From: Arthrobacter frigidicola
GTDB taxonomy: Bacteria > Actinomycetota > Actinomycetes > Actinomycetales > Micrococcaceae
Assembly: GCA_003602285.1 (NCBI GenBank)
Contig: QZVU01000007.1
Location: 62,001 to 126,000, forward strand
DNA length: 64,000 nucleotides
Reading direction: 5' to 3'
Shown here: piece after piece, positions 41,550 through 50,382 of the stretch
Position numbering within the stretch: position 1 is the stretch's first letter
Layout: the number at the start of each line of letters is the position of its first letter
Position numbers and translations under genes: made by a program
The notes under the pieces: model-generated
What the model saw: the letters and a program-made list of their open reading frames with translations, nothing else
What the model was told of the DNA's origin: nothing
The model's database searches: none

Positions 41550-41834
41550 TCAGGTGCAGTAGAACCAGCCGGGCGGCCGCCATCCGGAGGGGACCTCGTG
41601 TCCGCGGGCCGTCCCGCAGCGCGTACACGTGTAGAAGGTCTGTGCCGGCTCCGTACCTCCGTCCGGCGCCTTTGCGCCCGGCAGGTAGGAGGAATAGATC
41701 AGGAAGTTATCCGTGCCGCACTGCGGGCAGGACGGAACCCGTGCCTGCGGCGTCGGGGTCTGTTGAAGCGGACTTTGTTGGGTTGGGGTGGGCCGGGTAC
41801 GGGGCGCAGTGAGTGCGCCGTTCGAGGAGGGCAT
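41550..41834 (-). CDS. Small zinc-ribbon protein
   Basis: A 94-residue protein from the ATG at 41834 (an ATG at 41945 would add 37 low-complexity residues). After a Pro/Gln-rich N-terminus it has a CxxC pair in 'SCPQCGTDNFL', 28 residues that include 'YSSYLPGAKAPDGG' and a second pair in 'YTCTRCGTARGHEVP', followed by 'SGWRPPGWFYCT'. This is a classical four-cysteine zinc ribbon. Function is not known. Such proteins may bind nucleic acids or protein partners. Confidence 0.72.
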   Translation of the reverse strand: MPSSNGALTAPRTRPTPTQQSPLQQTPTPQARVPSCPQCGTDNFLIYSSYLPGAKAPDGGTEPAQTFYTCTRCGTARGHEVPSGWRPPGWFYCT

Positions 41835-41999
41835 GGAAGCGGCGTCCGATCCTATGGTTTTTCGGTTCTGCGGATCCGGGAAGCCAGGACCCGCACTGGA
41901 GTATCGACCAGCGGTCCGGTATGAGACCGGACCGGTCCCCTGCATCAGTATGGTCTTCCCGGACGGCAGACAGGAGGGCCATTGGTCCCGATTCGCCGT

Positions 42000-42896
42000 C
42001 TACCGGGCGGTGCCCGCCGCGCGGTCGAAGGGGTTGGGGAAGGCCGCTGTCGGGGCGCCGGTGATGGCCTGGCGGTTGGAGGAGGGCAGGCGGCCGTCCT
42101 CGTCGCGCACCCCGTAGGCCGCGGCCGCCTCGGCAGCGACCAGGGCAAGGCCGCTGAGGCGCAGGACGTCCGGGTCGGCGGCCAGCGCGGCAACGGTCCG
42201 CCCGACGAACAGCGGAGTCTCCCGGTTGGTCTCGTGCTCGAAGTACTGAAGGTTGGCGACCACGCTCTCGGTGAGGACCAGCCCCGGATAGAGGGCGATC
42301 GAGGCGACACCGTGGTCACGAAGGTCGACGGCCATGTCGGCGGCCAGACGGTCGATCGCCGCGTGGGCAACGCCGTAGGGAACCGGAGGGACGAAGACCT
42401 GCCCTGCGAAGGAGGAAAGGGTGATGATCAGGCCCCTCCCGGCGCGGACCATCAGCGGCGCGGCGAGGGACGAGGCGGCGTAGTGGGCCCTCAGGCCCGC
42501 CCGGTGCATCGAATCCCAGAGGCCCAGCGGCTGTTCCCAGAACGGGCCTGGATTGAACTCGCTGCCGTCGGTGAACCGCTCGTACCCGCCCCAGGCGGTG
42601 TTGGCGAGGACGTCAAGCCGGCCCTGCTCCGACTCGATGCGGGCGAACGCCTCGGTGAGTTGGTCGTCGTCGGTGACATCCAAGCGCAGCGGGATGCCGG
42701 TGCCACCGGCCTCGGTGACGAGCCGTGCCGTTTCGGCAATGGTTCCGGGCATCCGCGAGGGCGCAGTTCCCTCCTCGGTGGTGCGCCCGCCGACGTAGAC
42801 GGTGGCACCGGCCTCACCGAAGGCGCGGGCGATGCCGCGCCCCACGCCCCGGCTGGCCCCGGTGACGAAGACGATCTGCCGGTCGGTGCTGGCCAT
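42000..42896 (-). CDS. SDR-family oxidoreductase (DHRS1-like)
   Basis: A 298-residue protein. The dinucleotide motif TGASRGVG is at 12-19, 'LDVTDDDQL' follows, and 'VLANTAWGGYE' is the variant of NNAG common in the DHRS1-like group. The active site should be Tyr-x-x-x-Lys, but here it reads 'VPYGVAHAAIDR', with His in place of Lys. The Ser pair 'LSS' is present. Activity may therefore be altered. The C-terminal extension is long and ends in a Pro-containing tail. Cofactor choice and substrate are open. Confidence 0.85.
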   Translation of the reverse strand: MASTDRQIVFVTGASRGVGRGIARAFGEAGATVYVGGRTTEEGTAPSRMPGTIAETARLVTEAGGTGIPLRLDVTDDDQLTEAFARIESEQGRLDVLANTAWGGYERFTDGSEFNPGPFWEQPLGLWDSMHRAGLRAHYAASSLAAPLMVRAGRGLIITLSSFAGQVFVPPVPYGVAHAAIDRLAADMAVDLRDHGVASIALYPGLVLTESVVANLQYFEHETNRETPLFVGRTVAALAADPDVLRLSGLALVAAEAAAAYGVRDEDGRLPSSNRQAITGAPTAAFPNPFDRAAGTAR

Positions 42897-42970
42897 GGGG
42901 CTCCCTCGTCGGTGGTGCTGGCTACCGCACCAGCATGGCGCACCTCACTCCGGGGACCAACCCCGCCGGG

Positions 42971-44071
42971 TCAGGACCCGGCGTCGAGGGTGGACCCGGC
43001 CACCGGTGTGCCGCCGGAGAGCACGGTGGCGAGGTCGAAGCTTACTGGTTCCTCAAGCTGGCTGAAGGTGCAGGAGGCCGGATCCCGGTCCGGACGCCAG
43101 CGGTTGAACTGGGCGGTGTGGCGGAACCGCTCGCCCTCCATGTGGTCGTAGCGGACCTCGAGGACCCGCTCGGGGCGCAGGGGAGTGAAGGACAGGTCCC
43201 GGCCGGCGGCCCAGCGGCTGCCTTCGGCGTTAAACGGGGTGCGGATTCCGTCGTCCTCCCGGGCGGCGGCCCAGGGGTGCTCCTCCGGCGAGGTGACCAG
43301 GGGTTGCAGGTCCCGGAACAGCTCACGGCGGCGGGCGGCGGTGAAGGCGCCGACCACCCCAACGGCCATCAGGTCACCCTCGTTGGTGTAGAGCCCCAGG
43401 AGCAGGGAACCGATGGCTTCGGCGTCGGCCTTGTGCGTGCGGTAGCCGGCCACCACGCAGTCGGCGGTGCGCTCGTGCTTGACCTTGAACATCGAGCGCT
43501 TGTTCGGCTCGTAGGGCCCGTCGAGCGGTTTGGCGACGACCCCGTCCAGGCCGGCGCCCTCGAACTGGGCAAACCACTCCCCGGCCACGGCGGAGTCGGT
43601 GGAGGCGGGTGTGAGGTGAATCGGCGGACGGGCGGCGGCAAGGTGCTTCTCGAGCAGCGCCCGGCGTTCCCGGAAGGGCCTGCCCGTGCGGTCCTCGTCA
43701 TCGAGGGCGAGCAGGTCGAAGGCGACGAAGTGGGCGGGGGTCTCGCGGGCAAGCAGGGCGACGCGGCTTGCCGCGGGATGGATGCGCTGCTGGAGCGCTT
43801 CGAAGTCGAGCCGCGCCCCGCTGACGACGATCAGTTCGCCGTCGAGGACGCAGCGCACCGGGAGGTTGGCCCGCACCGCCTCGACCACCTCGGGGAAGTA
43901 CCGGGTCATCGGGTTGCCGTTGCGCGAACCGATCTCGACCTCGTCCCCGTCCCGGAAGACGATGGAGCGGAACCCGTCCCACTTCGGCTCGTACAGCAGT
44001 TCGCCCTCGGGGATTCGAGCAACCGACTTGGCCAGCATCGGGGTCACGGGCGGCATCACGGGTAGCTCCAT
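42971..44071 (-). CDS. ligC: ATP-dependent DNA ligase (LigC-like)
   Basis: A 366-residue ligase. Motif I EPKWDGFR places the nucleotidyl Lys at 30. 'GSRNGNPMTRYFPEV' (motif Ia), 'CVLDGELIV' (III), 'HFVAFDLLALD' (IIIa), 'LDGVVAKPLDGPYEPNKR' (IV) and 'MFKVKHERTADCVV' (V) follow in order, with an OB-fold to the end. The size and lack of extra domains fit bacterial LigC-type enzymes, which act in base excision repair rather than replication. No Ku or LigD gene lies nearby. It probably helps repair by sealing nicks. Confidence 0.9.
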   Translation of the reverse strand: MELPVMPPVTPMLAKSVARIPEGELLYEPKWDGFRSIVFRDGDEVEIGSRNGNPMTRYFPEVVEAVRANLPVRCVLDGELIVVSGARLDFEALQQRIHPAASRVALLARETPAHFVAFDLLALDDEDRTGRPFRERRALLEKHLAAARPPIHLTPASTDSAVAGEWFAQFEGAGLDGVVAKPLDGPYEPNKRSMFKVKHERTADCVVAGYRTHKADAEAIGSLLLGLYTNEGDLMAVGVVGAFTAARRRELFRDLQPLVTSPEEHPWAAAREDDGIRTPFNAEGSRWAAGRDLSFTPLRPERVLEVRYDHMEGERFRHTAQFNRWRPDRDPASCTFSQLEEPVSFDLATVLSGGTPVAGSTLDAGS

Positions 44072-44128
44072 GCTGATCGTTCTCCTCGGAAGACGGTGGC
44101 GGGGCTGGGGTTCAGCAGCGGTTGGGGG

Positions 44129-45031
44129 TCAGGGGCTCAGGTCCGGTGCCCGGAAGGTGTCGCAGGCGTTGATGTCACCGGTGCGGTAGCCCTCGAGGAA
44201 CCAGGCCTGGCGCTGCTCGCTGGAGCCGTGCGTCCACACCTCGGGGTTGACCTGGCCGGTCGCGGCCTCCTGGATCCGGTCATCGCCAACGGCCGATGCC
44301 GCCGACAGCGCATCGCGCAGGTCCTCGGTGGTGAATTCCCGCAGGAACGGTTCGCCCGTCTCCGGGTCGGGGGTGCTGGAGGCGTGGGACGCCCACAGCC
44401 CCGCGTAGCAGTCGGCCTGCAGTTCGACCCGGACGGCGCCGGACTCCGGCCCCTGGGGGTCCTGCCGGCCGGCCTCGAGGGTATTGGTGAGGTTCTGGAT
44501 GTGGTGCCCGAACTCGTGGGCGATCACATACTCCTGCGCCAGCGGCCCCCCGGAGGATCCGAACCGGGTGACGAGGTCGTCGAAGAACGCGGTGTCGTAG
44601 TAGGTCTGCTGGTCCACCGGGCAGTAGAAGGGTCCGACGGCGCTGGTGGCGCTGCCGCACCCGGTGTCCGTCTGGCCGCTGAACAGGGCCACCCCGGGTG
44701 CGCTGTACTCGACGCCGTACTGGTCCAGGTAAGGCAGCCAGAAACTGTCGAGGCTTTCGGCGGTGGCGAGGATGCGGCAGTCGAGGCGTTCATTGGCGTC
44801 GGCACCGGTTTGGCACGAGGTGATCGCCTCCGGCGCGCCGGCACCGCCGCCCTGGCCCTGGCCGGTCCCGTCGTCAAGGCCGAGCTGGCCCACCACCTCG
44901 GGTCCGAACAGGAGGGAGAGGATCAGGACCAGCCCGCCGCCGAGGCCGCCGCCCACGGCCAGGCCACGGCCGCGGCCGCGCCGGTCGCTGACGCGTGAAG
45001 GGTCGAGGCGGACGTTGTCGTTGAAACTCAT
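44129..45031 (-). CDS. YpfJ-like neutral zinc metallopeptidase (DUF2342-related)
   Basis: A 300-residue protein from the ATG at 45031. One membrane helix near residues 26-46 is followed by the extracytoplasmic peptidase domain. The zinc site is HEFGHHIQN with a downstream Glu in 'RVELQADCYAG' (a gluzincin-like arrangement). Four Cys ('TSCQTG', 'LDCRIL', 'TGCGSA', 'FYCPVD') are likely paired. The family is the putative neutral zinc metallopeptidase family of E. coli YpfJ. The substrate is unknown. Confidence 0.88.
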   Translation of the reverse strand: MSFNDNVRLDPSRVSDRRGRGRGLAVGGGLGGGLVLILSLLFGPEVVGQLGLDDGTGQGQGGGAGAPEAITSCQTGADANERLDCRILATAESLDSFWLPYLDQYGVEYSAPGVALFSGQTDTGCGSATSAVGPFYCPVDQQTYYDTAFFDDLVTRFGSSGGPLAQEYVIAHEFGHHIQNLTNTLEAGRQDPQGPESGAVRVELQADCYAGLWASHASSTPDPETGEPFLREFTTEDLRDALSAASAVGDDRIQEAATGQVNPEVWTHGSSEQRQAWFLEGYRTGDINACDTFRAPDLSP

Positions 45032-45129
45032 GGAACCAACAATAAGCGAACTGATGATTTTATGGATGGAGTTGTGCGGCGGCCGCGCCGCAGGGAAACG
45101 GCATTGTGCCAGTGCAGCTCCGTTGCACC

Positions 45130-45145
45130 AAGCGAAATTTCGCTT
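45130..45145. promoter_or_regulatory. 16-bp palindrome between the metallopeptidase and Rieske genes
   Basis: AAGCGAAATTTCGCTT is a perfect 16-bp palindrome with an AT-rich centre, about 100 bp from each of the divergent starts. It would suit a dimeric regulator, but none can be named. Confidence 0.5.
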
Positions 45146-45256
45146 CGGTCCGACGGCTTGCGGCCGAGCGGGCGCCGCGGACAATAAGGGTTACCGCCCT
45201 GCGGTCTCCCGGCTCGAGGGAGACCTGCGTGCGCCGCCGACCCAAAGGAGATCCCC

Positions 45257-46132
45257 GTGAACCTGCTGCACTCGATGGTCGAAGCCCTTGAGAAATTCAA
45301 GCCCCTCGATACCGTCGCAGCGCCGGTCGCCTCGGCCGTTGAGAAGACCCTGAGGCCGCGCCTCCTGCGCAACGCCCTGAGCGGCACGGCCCTGGGGCAC
45401 CGGCTGCACCCGGTCCTGACCGACATCCCCACCGGGGCCTGGACCATGGCGACGCTGCTCGACCTGGTGGGCGGCCGGGACTCGGAGCACTCTGCCGACC
45501 TCCTCGTGGGGGTGGGTATCGCCTCCGCCGTGCCGACGGCGCTCACCGGAGCGAACGACTGGGCGGACACCGTCGGCAAGGACAGTCGGGTGGGGCTGGT
45601 CCACGCTATCGGGAACAGCACCGCCCTGACCCTCTACAGCCTCTCAGCGGTGGCCCGGCGCCGGGGCAGCCGCACCGCCGGCACCCTGCTGGGCGTCGGC
45701 GGGTGCGGGGCCCTGCTGTTCAGCGCCTACCTGGGCGGGCACCTGAGCTATGCGCGCGGCGTGAACGTCAACCGCACCGCCTGGCGGGAAGGCCCCGAGG
45801 CGTGGACGCCTGTGCTGACCGACGGGGAGCTGGCCGACGGCGAGCGCCGGGTGGTTGAGGCCGACGGCGTCTCGATCCTGCTGTACCGCGACGGCGGAAC
45901 CGTCCGCGCCATGGACAGCGTGTGCAGCCATCTTGGCGGACCGCTCGAGGAGGGCGAGATCGCCGATGGCTGCGTCACCTGTCCCTGGCATGGCAGTACC
46001 TTTCGATTCGACGACGGAACCGTGGTCCGCGGCCCGGCGAGCAACCCGCAGCCCGTGTACGAGGCGCGGGTCGACGACGGCATGATCACCGTCCGCCGGG
46101 CCGCTGCGGAGGAGAGCATCAGCTCCTCCTAG
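45257..46132 (+). CDS. Rieske [2Fe-2S] protein with N-terminal DUF2231 membrane domain
   Basis: A 291-residue protein. Residues 1-170 form a DUF2231-like region with four hydrophobic helices ('LGHRLHPVLTDIPTGAWTMA', with conserved His). The C-terminal 110 residues are a Rieske domain: CSHLGG and CPWHGSTF give the CxH...CxxH cluster ligands, with 'VYEARVDDGMITVRR' at the end. The protein should be a membrane-bound electron carrier. DUF2231 is commonly linked to heme-binding electron-transfer roles. The GTG start has AAAGGAG 9 bp upstream. Confidence 0.9.
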   Translation: MNLLHSMVEALEKFKPLDTVAAPVASAVEKTLRPRLLRNALSGTALGHRLHPVLTDIPTGAWTMATLLDLVGGRDSEHSADLLVGVGIASAVPTALTGANDWADTVGKDSRVGLVHAIGNSTALTLYSLSAVARRRGSRTAGTLLGVGGCGALLFSAYLGGHLSYARGVNVNRTAWREGPEAWTPVLTDGELADGERRVVEADGVSILLYRDGGTVRAMDSVCSHLGGPLEEGEIADGCVTCPWHGSTFRFDDGTVVRGPASNPQPVYEARVDDGMITVRRAAAEESISSS

Positions 46133-46140
46133 GCCGGAGC

Positions 46141-47640
46141 CTAGTGTGCGGGCACGGCCGAGGGGTCCGGCGCGTTCTCGGGCTTGCGCACGAAGATGGC
46201 TGCAATCACTGCGGCCAGGGAGATGACGGCTCCCCAGATGAAGGCCACCTGGATACCGCCGGCCAGGGCCGCGGTCTCCGACTGCCCCGCGGCCGCCAGG
46301 TTGCCCGCGACGATGGTGGTCACCGAGATGAACAGTGCCGTGCCGACGGCGCCGGCGATCTGCTGCACGGTGCCGAAGACGGCGCTGGCGTGCGAGTACA
46401 GGTTCGGCTTCACCGAGCCGAGCGCCGAGGTCAGCAGCGGCGTCAGCATCAGGGCCAGGCCCAGGCTCCAGACGACGTGGGCGATCAGCACGAGGTAGGT
46501 CGGCGTGGATTCCGAAGCGAAACTCAGGGCCACGAAGGAGACCCCGATCAGCAGCGCCCCCGGCACCAGCAGGACGCGCGGTCCCCGGCGGTCGAAGACC
46601 CGTCCCGTCCACGGTCCGAGGACACCGATCAGGACGCCACCGGGAAGCAGCAGCAGACCCGCGACCAGCGGCGACTCACCCAGCACGCTCTGGACGTAGA
46701 TCGGCAGGAGGATGATCGTGCCGAACAGGGCCATGAAGGCGAGGAACGTGGTCAGGATCGCAAGGGTGAAGTTGCGTGAGGTGAAGGTGCGCAGGTCGAG
46801 CAGTGCGCGTTCAGTGCGCTGGAGCCGGAGCTGGCGCGTGATGAACAGCGCCAAGAAGACGATGCCGACCGCCAGGGGCAGCCAAGCGGGAACCGCGGCT
46901 TCGGCGCTGGCCTCACCGAGCTGGCTGAAGCCGTAGACGATGCCGCCGAAGGCCAGGGCCGAGAGGATGACCGACAGTACGTCGATTGCACTCTTGCGGG
47001 GGGAAGTGACGTTCGTCATTTTGGTGGCGCCCAGGAAAAGGGAGACCAGCGCGATGGGCAGGACGAGCCAAAACATCCAGCGCCAGTCCAGGACGCTGAG
47101 GATGGCGCCCGCGGCGGTGGGTCCGACGGCGGGGGCCACGGAGATCACGATCGAAATGTTCCCCATCGTGCGCCCACGGGAGGCGGCAGGCACCAGGGTC
47201 ATAACGGTGGTCATGAGCAGGGGCAGCATGATTGCCGTACCGCTGGCCTGAATCACCCGGCCGGCCACGAGGGTGGCGAAGCCCGGCGCGAGGGCGGCGA
47301 GCAGCGTGCCGGCGCTAAACAGCGACATGGCGACCAGGAATAGTGGCCGGGTGTTGAAGCGCTGAAGGAGGAAGCCCGTGATCGGAATCACGACTGCCAT
47401 CGTCAGGAGGAACGCGGTGCTGAGCCACTGGCCGGCGCTGACGGTGATGCCGAGGTCCTGGACCAGGCGCGGGATCGCGACGCCGGTGATCGTTTCGTTG
47501 AGGATGACGACGAACGCCGAGACGATCAGGAGGCGGATGACCAGGCGGTCCTTCGCCGACACCTCGGGCCCGGCCGGCAACGGTGCCGGTTCTGCCGAGG
47601 GTGGATCTTGGGACACCTGTGGTGACGTACTGCGAGGCAT
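46141..47640 (-). CDS. DHA2-type MFS multidrug transporter
   Basis: A 499-residue membrane protein with 14 hydrophobic helices, the DHA2 (EmrB/QacA) layout. 'LNETITGVAIPRLVQDLGIT' is the helix-1 motif D1, 'GRVIQASGTAIMLPLL' is the helix-4 motif B region and 'AVGPTAAGAIL' is the antiporter motif C. It should pump drugs or other cationic compounds by proton antiport. The ATG at 47640 has AAAGAGAA upstream. It is convergent with the Rieske gene (9 bp apart). No regulator gene is beside it. Confidence 0.9.
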   Translation of the reverse strand: MPRSTSPQVSQDPPSAEPAPLPAGPEVSAKDRLVIRLLIVSAFVVILNETITGVAIPRLVQDLGITVSAGQWLSTAFLLTMAVVIPITGFLLQRFNTRPLFLVAMSLFSAGTLLAALAPGFATLVAGRVIQASGTAIMLPLLMTTVMTLVPAASRGRTMGNISIVISVAPAVGPTAAGAILSVLDWRWMFWLVLPIALVSLFLGATKMTNVTSPRKSAIDVLSVILSALAFGGIVYGFSQLGEASAEAAVPAWLPLAVGIVFLALFITRQLRLQRTERALLDLRTFTSRNFTLAILTTFLAFMALFGTIILLPIYVQSVLGESPLVAGLLLLPGGVLIGVLGPWTGRVFDRRGPRVLLVPGALLIGVSFVALSFASESTPTYLVLIAHVVWSLGLALMLTPLLTSALGSVKPNLYSHASAVFGTVQQIAGAVGTALFISVTTIVAGNLAAAGQSETAALAGGIQVAFIWGAVISLAAVIAAIFVRKPENAPDPSAVPAH

Positions 47641-47939
47641 GAGTTCTCTTTCTTCTAAGACGGCGCCTACTTTTGCTTCTGCCGCGCATACCGCGGCGGC
47701 CCCTCTACTCCCGGACGGGAGCGCCGGCGCAAGGCTGGGCCTGTTTTTCGACAACCCCGCAATCCGCCGCTCTATTCCGGCAACGGCAAATCGGTTCCCG
47801 GCCAGTCGCCGGAAACGGGGCCGGCACCCGTGTCCGGGTCCGGGCCGGACGGGGGTGCCCGCAGCCTGCACTAGCATGGTGCGGGTGCGCCGGAGCACCG
47901 CCCGGCGCCTTCCACCTGCAGATTCCGAAGGAGCAGCGC

Positions 47940-48716
47940 ATGTCCGGCTCGTACTACCGCTCGTTGGGGGAGGGCCGGTACGAGTCGACCGTCCACGCCC
48001 AGGGAGCCTGGAATCCCGGGGAGCAGCACATGGCGCCCGTGGCGGGACTGCTCGTGCAAAACCTGCTCGACTGCGAACCCCGCCCGGACCTGCAGTTGGC
48101 CCGGGTGGGCTTCGACATCCTGGGCATGATTCCCGGCGGCGAGTTCGAGATCTCCACCCGCGTCCTCCGGCCCGGACGCACGATCGAACTGCTCGAGGCC
48201 GAGCTGCGCGCCCAGGGCCGCACGGCGGTCACCGCGAGGGCCTGGCGGCTGGCGCGGACCGACACCGCCGAGGTCGCCGCCCTCGAGGATCCCGACATGC
48301 CCGGGCCGGACGAGGCGGGTCCCTACGACGGCATGACGCAGTGGCCCGGCGGCTTCATCGAGTCCCTTGAGTTCCGCGTGGTGCCCGGTCACCGCCCGGG
48401 CCGTGGCCGCATCTGGCTACGGACACCGCTTGAGCTCGTCGATGACGGGCCGACGCCGGACCTCGTGCGCCTGTGCGGAATGGTGGATGCGGCCAATGGG
48501 ATCGCTGCCAGGGTTCGGCCAGGCACGGGCAGCTGGATGTTTCCCAACGTCGACCTCCAACTGCACTTCCACCGCCCGCCCTCCGGGTCCTGGCTGGGCC
48601 TGGACACGAGGGTGACGTTCGGGGCGGACGGGGTGGGGCTGACCTCCAGTGTCCTTCACGATCTGGACGGGCCCTTCGGCCGATCCGAGCAGATCCTCAC
48701 GGTCCGCCCGCTGTGA
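47940..48716 (+). CDS. Thioesterase-superfamily (double hotdog) protein
   Basis: A 258-residue protein of the actinobacterial acyl-CoA thioesterase-like family. An N-terminal hotdog holds 'GAWNPGEQHMAPVAGLLVQN' and 'ARVGFDILGMIPGGEFEI'. A second hotdog near residue 150 onward holds 'RIWLRTPLELVDD', 'VDAANGIAARV' and 'SWLGLDTRVTFGADGVGLTS'. It should hydrolyse acyl-CoA esters. AAGGAG lies 6 bp before the ATG. The gene is probably alone in its transcript. Confidence 0.85.
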   Translation: MSGSYYRSLGEGRYESTVHAQGAWNPGEQHMAPVAGLLVQNLLDCEPRPDLQLARVGFDILGMIPGGEFEISTRVLRPGRTIELLEAELRAQGRTAVTARAWRLARTDTAEVAALEDPDMPGPDEAGPYDGMTQWPGGFIESLEFRVVPGHRPGRGRIWLRTPLELVDDGPTPDLVRLCGMVDAANGIAARVRPGTGSWMFPNVDLQLHFHRPPSGSWLGLDTRVTFGADGVGLTSSVLHDLDGPFGRSEQILTVRPL

Positions 48717-48720
48717 TGTT

Positions 48721-48757
48721 GGAATGGTCAGTGATTCCGGAATGGTCAGTGCCGTCC
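48721..48757. repeat. 18-bp direct repeat between the thioesterase and DUF427 genes
   Basis: GGAATGGTCAGTGATTCC and GGAATGGTCAGTGCCGTCC stand head to tail immediately after the thioesterase stop. The first 13 bases are identical. The first copy is also nearly palindromic (GGAATN..ATTCC). Confidence 0.7.
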
Positions 48758-48818
48758 GGTCGTTGGGACAAGTGGGCCGGAACGGTCCGTGCGCACCAAA
48801 CGCAAAGGAACAGGAACT

Positions 48819-49103
48819 ATGCCAAAGGCAGTCTGGAACAACCAGGTCATCGCGGAATCCGCAACTACGGTTCTGGTCGAGGGTAACCACTACTTCCCGA
48901 AGGACTCCGTCAAGGAGGAGTTCTTCCGGCCGAGCCCCACACAGACCACCTGCCCGTGGAAGGGCCAGGCCCACTACGTCACCCTCGAGGCGGACGGCAA
49001 GCAGAGCGTCGACGCCGGATGGTTCTACCCGCAGCCCAAGGACGCGGCCCAGAACATCAAGGACCACTACGCGTTCTGGCGCGACGTCGTCGTCACTGAC
49101 TAA
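48819..49103 (+). CDS. DUF427-domain protein (single-domain)
   Basis: A 94-residue soluble protein: 'AVWNNQVIAESATTVLVEGN', 'HYFPKDSVKEEFFRPSPTQT', 'CPWKGQAHYVTLEADG' and 'AGWFYPQPKDAAQNIKDHYA'. This is an almost complete DUF427 (CPWKG signature). Function is unknown. AAGGAACAGGA lies upstream of the ATG. The two-part DUF427 protein at 38038 shares the same core. Confidence 0.9.
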   Translation: MPKAVWNNQVIAESATTVLVEGNHYFPKDSVKEEFFRPSPTQTTCPWKGQAHYVTLEADGKQSVDAGWFYPQPKDAAQNIKDHYAFWRDVVVTD

Positions 49104-49255
49104 GGTCGGAAGCAGCGGGAACGCCCGGACCCGACCCGGGCGCCACCATGGCACCACCGCACCACCGCACCACCTGCTCCGCCCCGGCCTCGAGCCGGGG
49201 CGGTGCCGTGGTGCCGAGGTGCCGCCCGCAGGAGAAGTGCAACGGAAGGGATCGC

Positions 49256-50287
49256 ATGGAGTACCGGAAACTTGGCAGCAGCGGCACCTCGGTATCGGCG
49301 CTGGCCCTTGGCACGATGACTTTCGGGGCGGAAGCCGACGAGGAGGAGTCCCACCGCATCCTCGACGCCTACGCCTCCGCCGGCGGAAACCTGATCGACA
49401 CCGCGGACGTGTACACCGCTGGCACGTCCGAGGAGATCATCGGGCGGTGGCTGGCTCGAAATCCGGCCGGGCGCGACTCGATGGTGATCGCCTCCAAGGG
49501 CCGGTTCCCCATGGGCAAAGGGGTCAACGACCTCGGTCTGTCCCGCCGGCACCTGCGCCGGGCGCTCGAGGCCTCACTGACCCGCCTCGGCGTTGACCAC
49601 CTCGACCTCTACCAGGTGCACTCCTGGGACCCCCACACACCGCTCGAGGAAACCCTCGGATTCCTCGACGAAGCAGTGCGCAGCGGCAAGATCTCCTACT
49701 ACGGTTTCTCCAACTACACCGGGTGGCAGCTGACGAAGGCCGTGATGCTCGCACGGGCCTCCGGGTACAGCGCGCCGGTCACGCTCCAGCCGCAGTACAG
49801 CCTGCTGGTGCGCGAGATCGAAGCCGAGATCGTCCCGGCCACCCTTGACGCCGGCATGGGCCTGCTGCCGTGGTCACCGCTCGGCGGCGGCTGGCTGAGC
49901 GGAAAGTACTCGCGGGACACCCTGCCCACCGGAGCCACCCGGCTGGGGGAGAATCCCAAGCGCGGGATGGAGGCCTGGGAGCAGCGCAACGCCCAGGAGC
50001 GCACGTGGCGGATTATTGACGCCGTCTCAGAGACCGCGAAGGCCCGCGGCGTCAGTGCCTCGCAGGTGGCCCTAGCCTGGGTGGCGCGCCAGCCGGCAGT
50101 AACCTCGGTCATCCTTGGGGCGCGGACGGTGGACCAGCTGAACGACAACCTCGCCTCCACCGGGCTGGAGCTGACCCCGGAGGAGGCCGGCCGCCTCGAT
50201 GCCGTGAGCGCCCCCCGGTTCAGCGACTACCCCTACGGCGGACCGGCGCTGGAGCAGCGCAGCCGGACGCTCGACGGAGGGCGCTGA
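49256..50287 (+). CDS. Aldo/keto reductase (YajO/IolS-like)
   Basis: A 343-residue AKR. 'GNLIDTADVYTAGTSEEIIG' contains the catalytic Asp and Tyr, 'VIASKGRF' the Lys and 'DLYQVHSWDPHT' the His. 'LLPWSPLGGGWLSGKY' and 'VILGARTVDQLNDNLAS' form the NADPH clamp. Closest by layout are IolS/YajO-type reductases, which reduce a range of aldehydes. GGAAGGG lies 5 bp before the ATG; the ORF extends further upstream through a CCACC-rich stretch that is not convincing. Confidence 0.9.
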   Translation: MEYRKLGSSGTSVSALALGTMTFGAEADEEESHRILDAYASAGGNLIDTADVYTAGTSEEIIGRWLARNPAGRDSMVIASKGRFPMGKGVNDLGLSRRHLRRALEASLTRLGVDHLDLYQVHSWDPHTPLEETLGFLDEAVRSGKISYYGFSNYTGWQLTKAVMLARASGYSAPVTLQPQYSLLVREIEAEIVPATLDAGMGLLPWSPLGGGWLSGKYSRDTLPTGATRLGENPKRGMEAWEQRNAQERTWRIIDAVSETAKARGVSASQVALAWVARQPAVTSVILGARTVDQLNDNLASTGLELTPEEAGRLDAVSAPRFSDYPYGGPALEQRSRTLDGGR

Positions 50288-50292
50288 GCAGA

Positions 50293-50316
50293 GCGCAGCG
50301 GGTCCGCCCGCTGCGC
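50293..50316 (+). terminator. Hairpin after the aldo/keto reductase
   Basis: GCGCAGCGGG and CCCGCTGCGC form a perfect 10-bp stem around the tetraloop TCCG. It begins 5 bp after the stop of the reductase. The rest of the interval to 50382 contains loosely repeated CCGGTGCCTACC units. Confidence 0.65.
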
Positions 50317-50382
50317 CGACCGGTGCCTACCACCGGCCGGTGCCTACCGCGCCCACCACGGCCCGGCGGAAACCGGCCGCGC

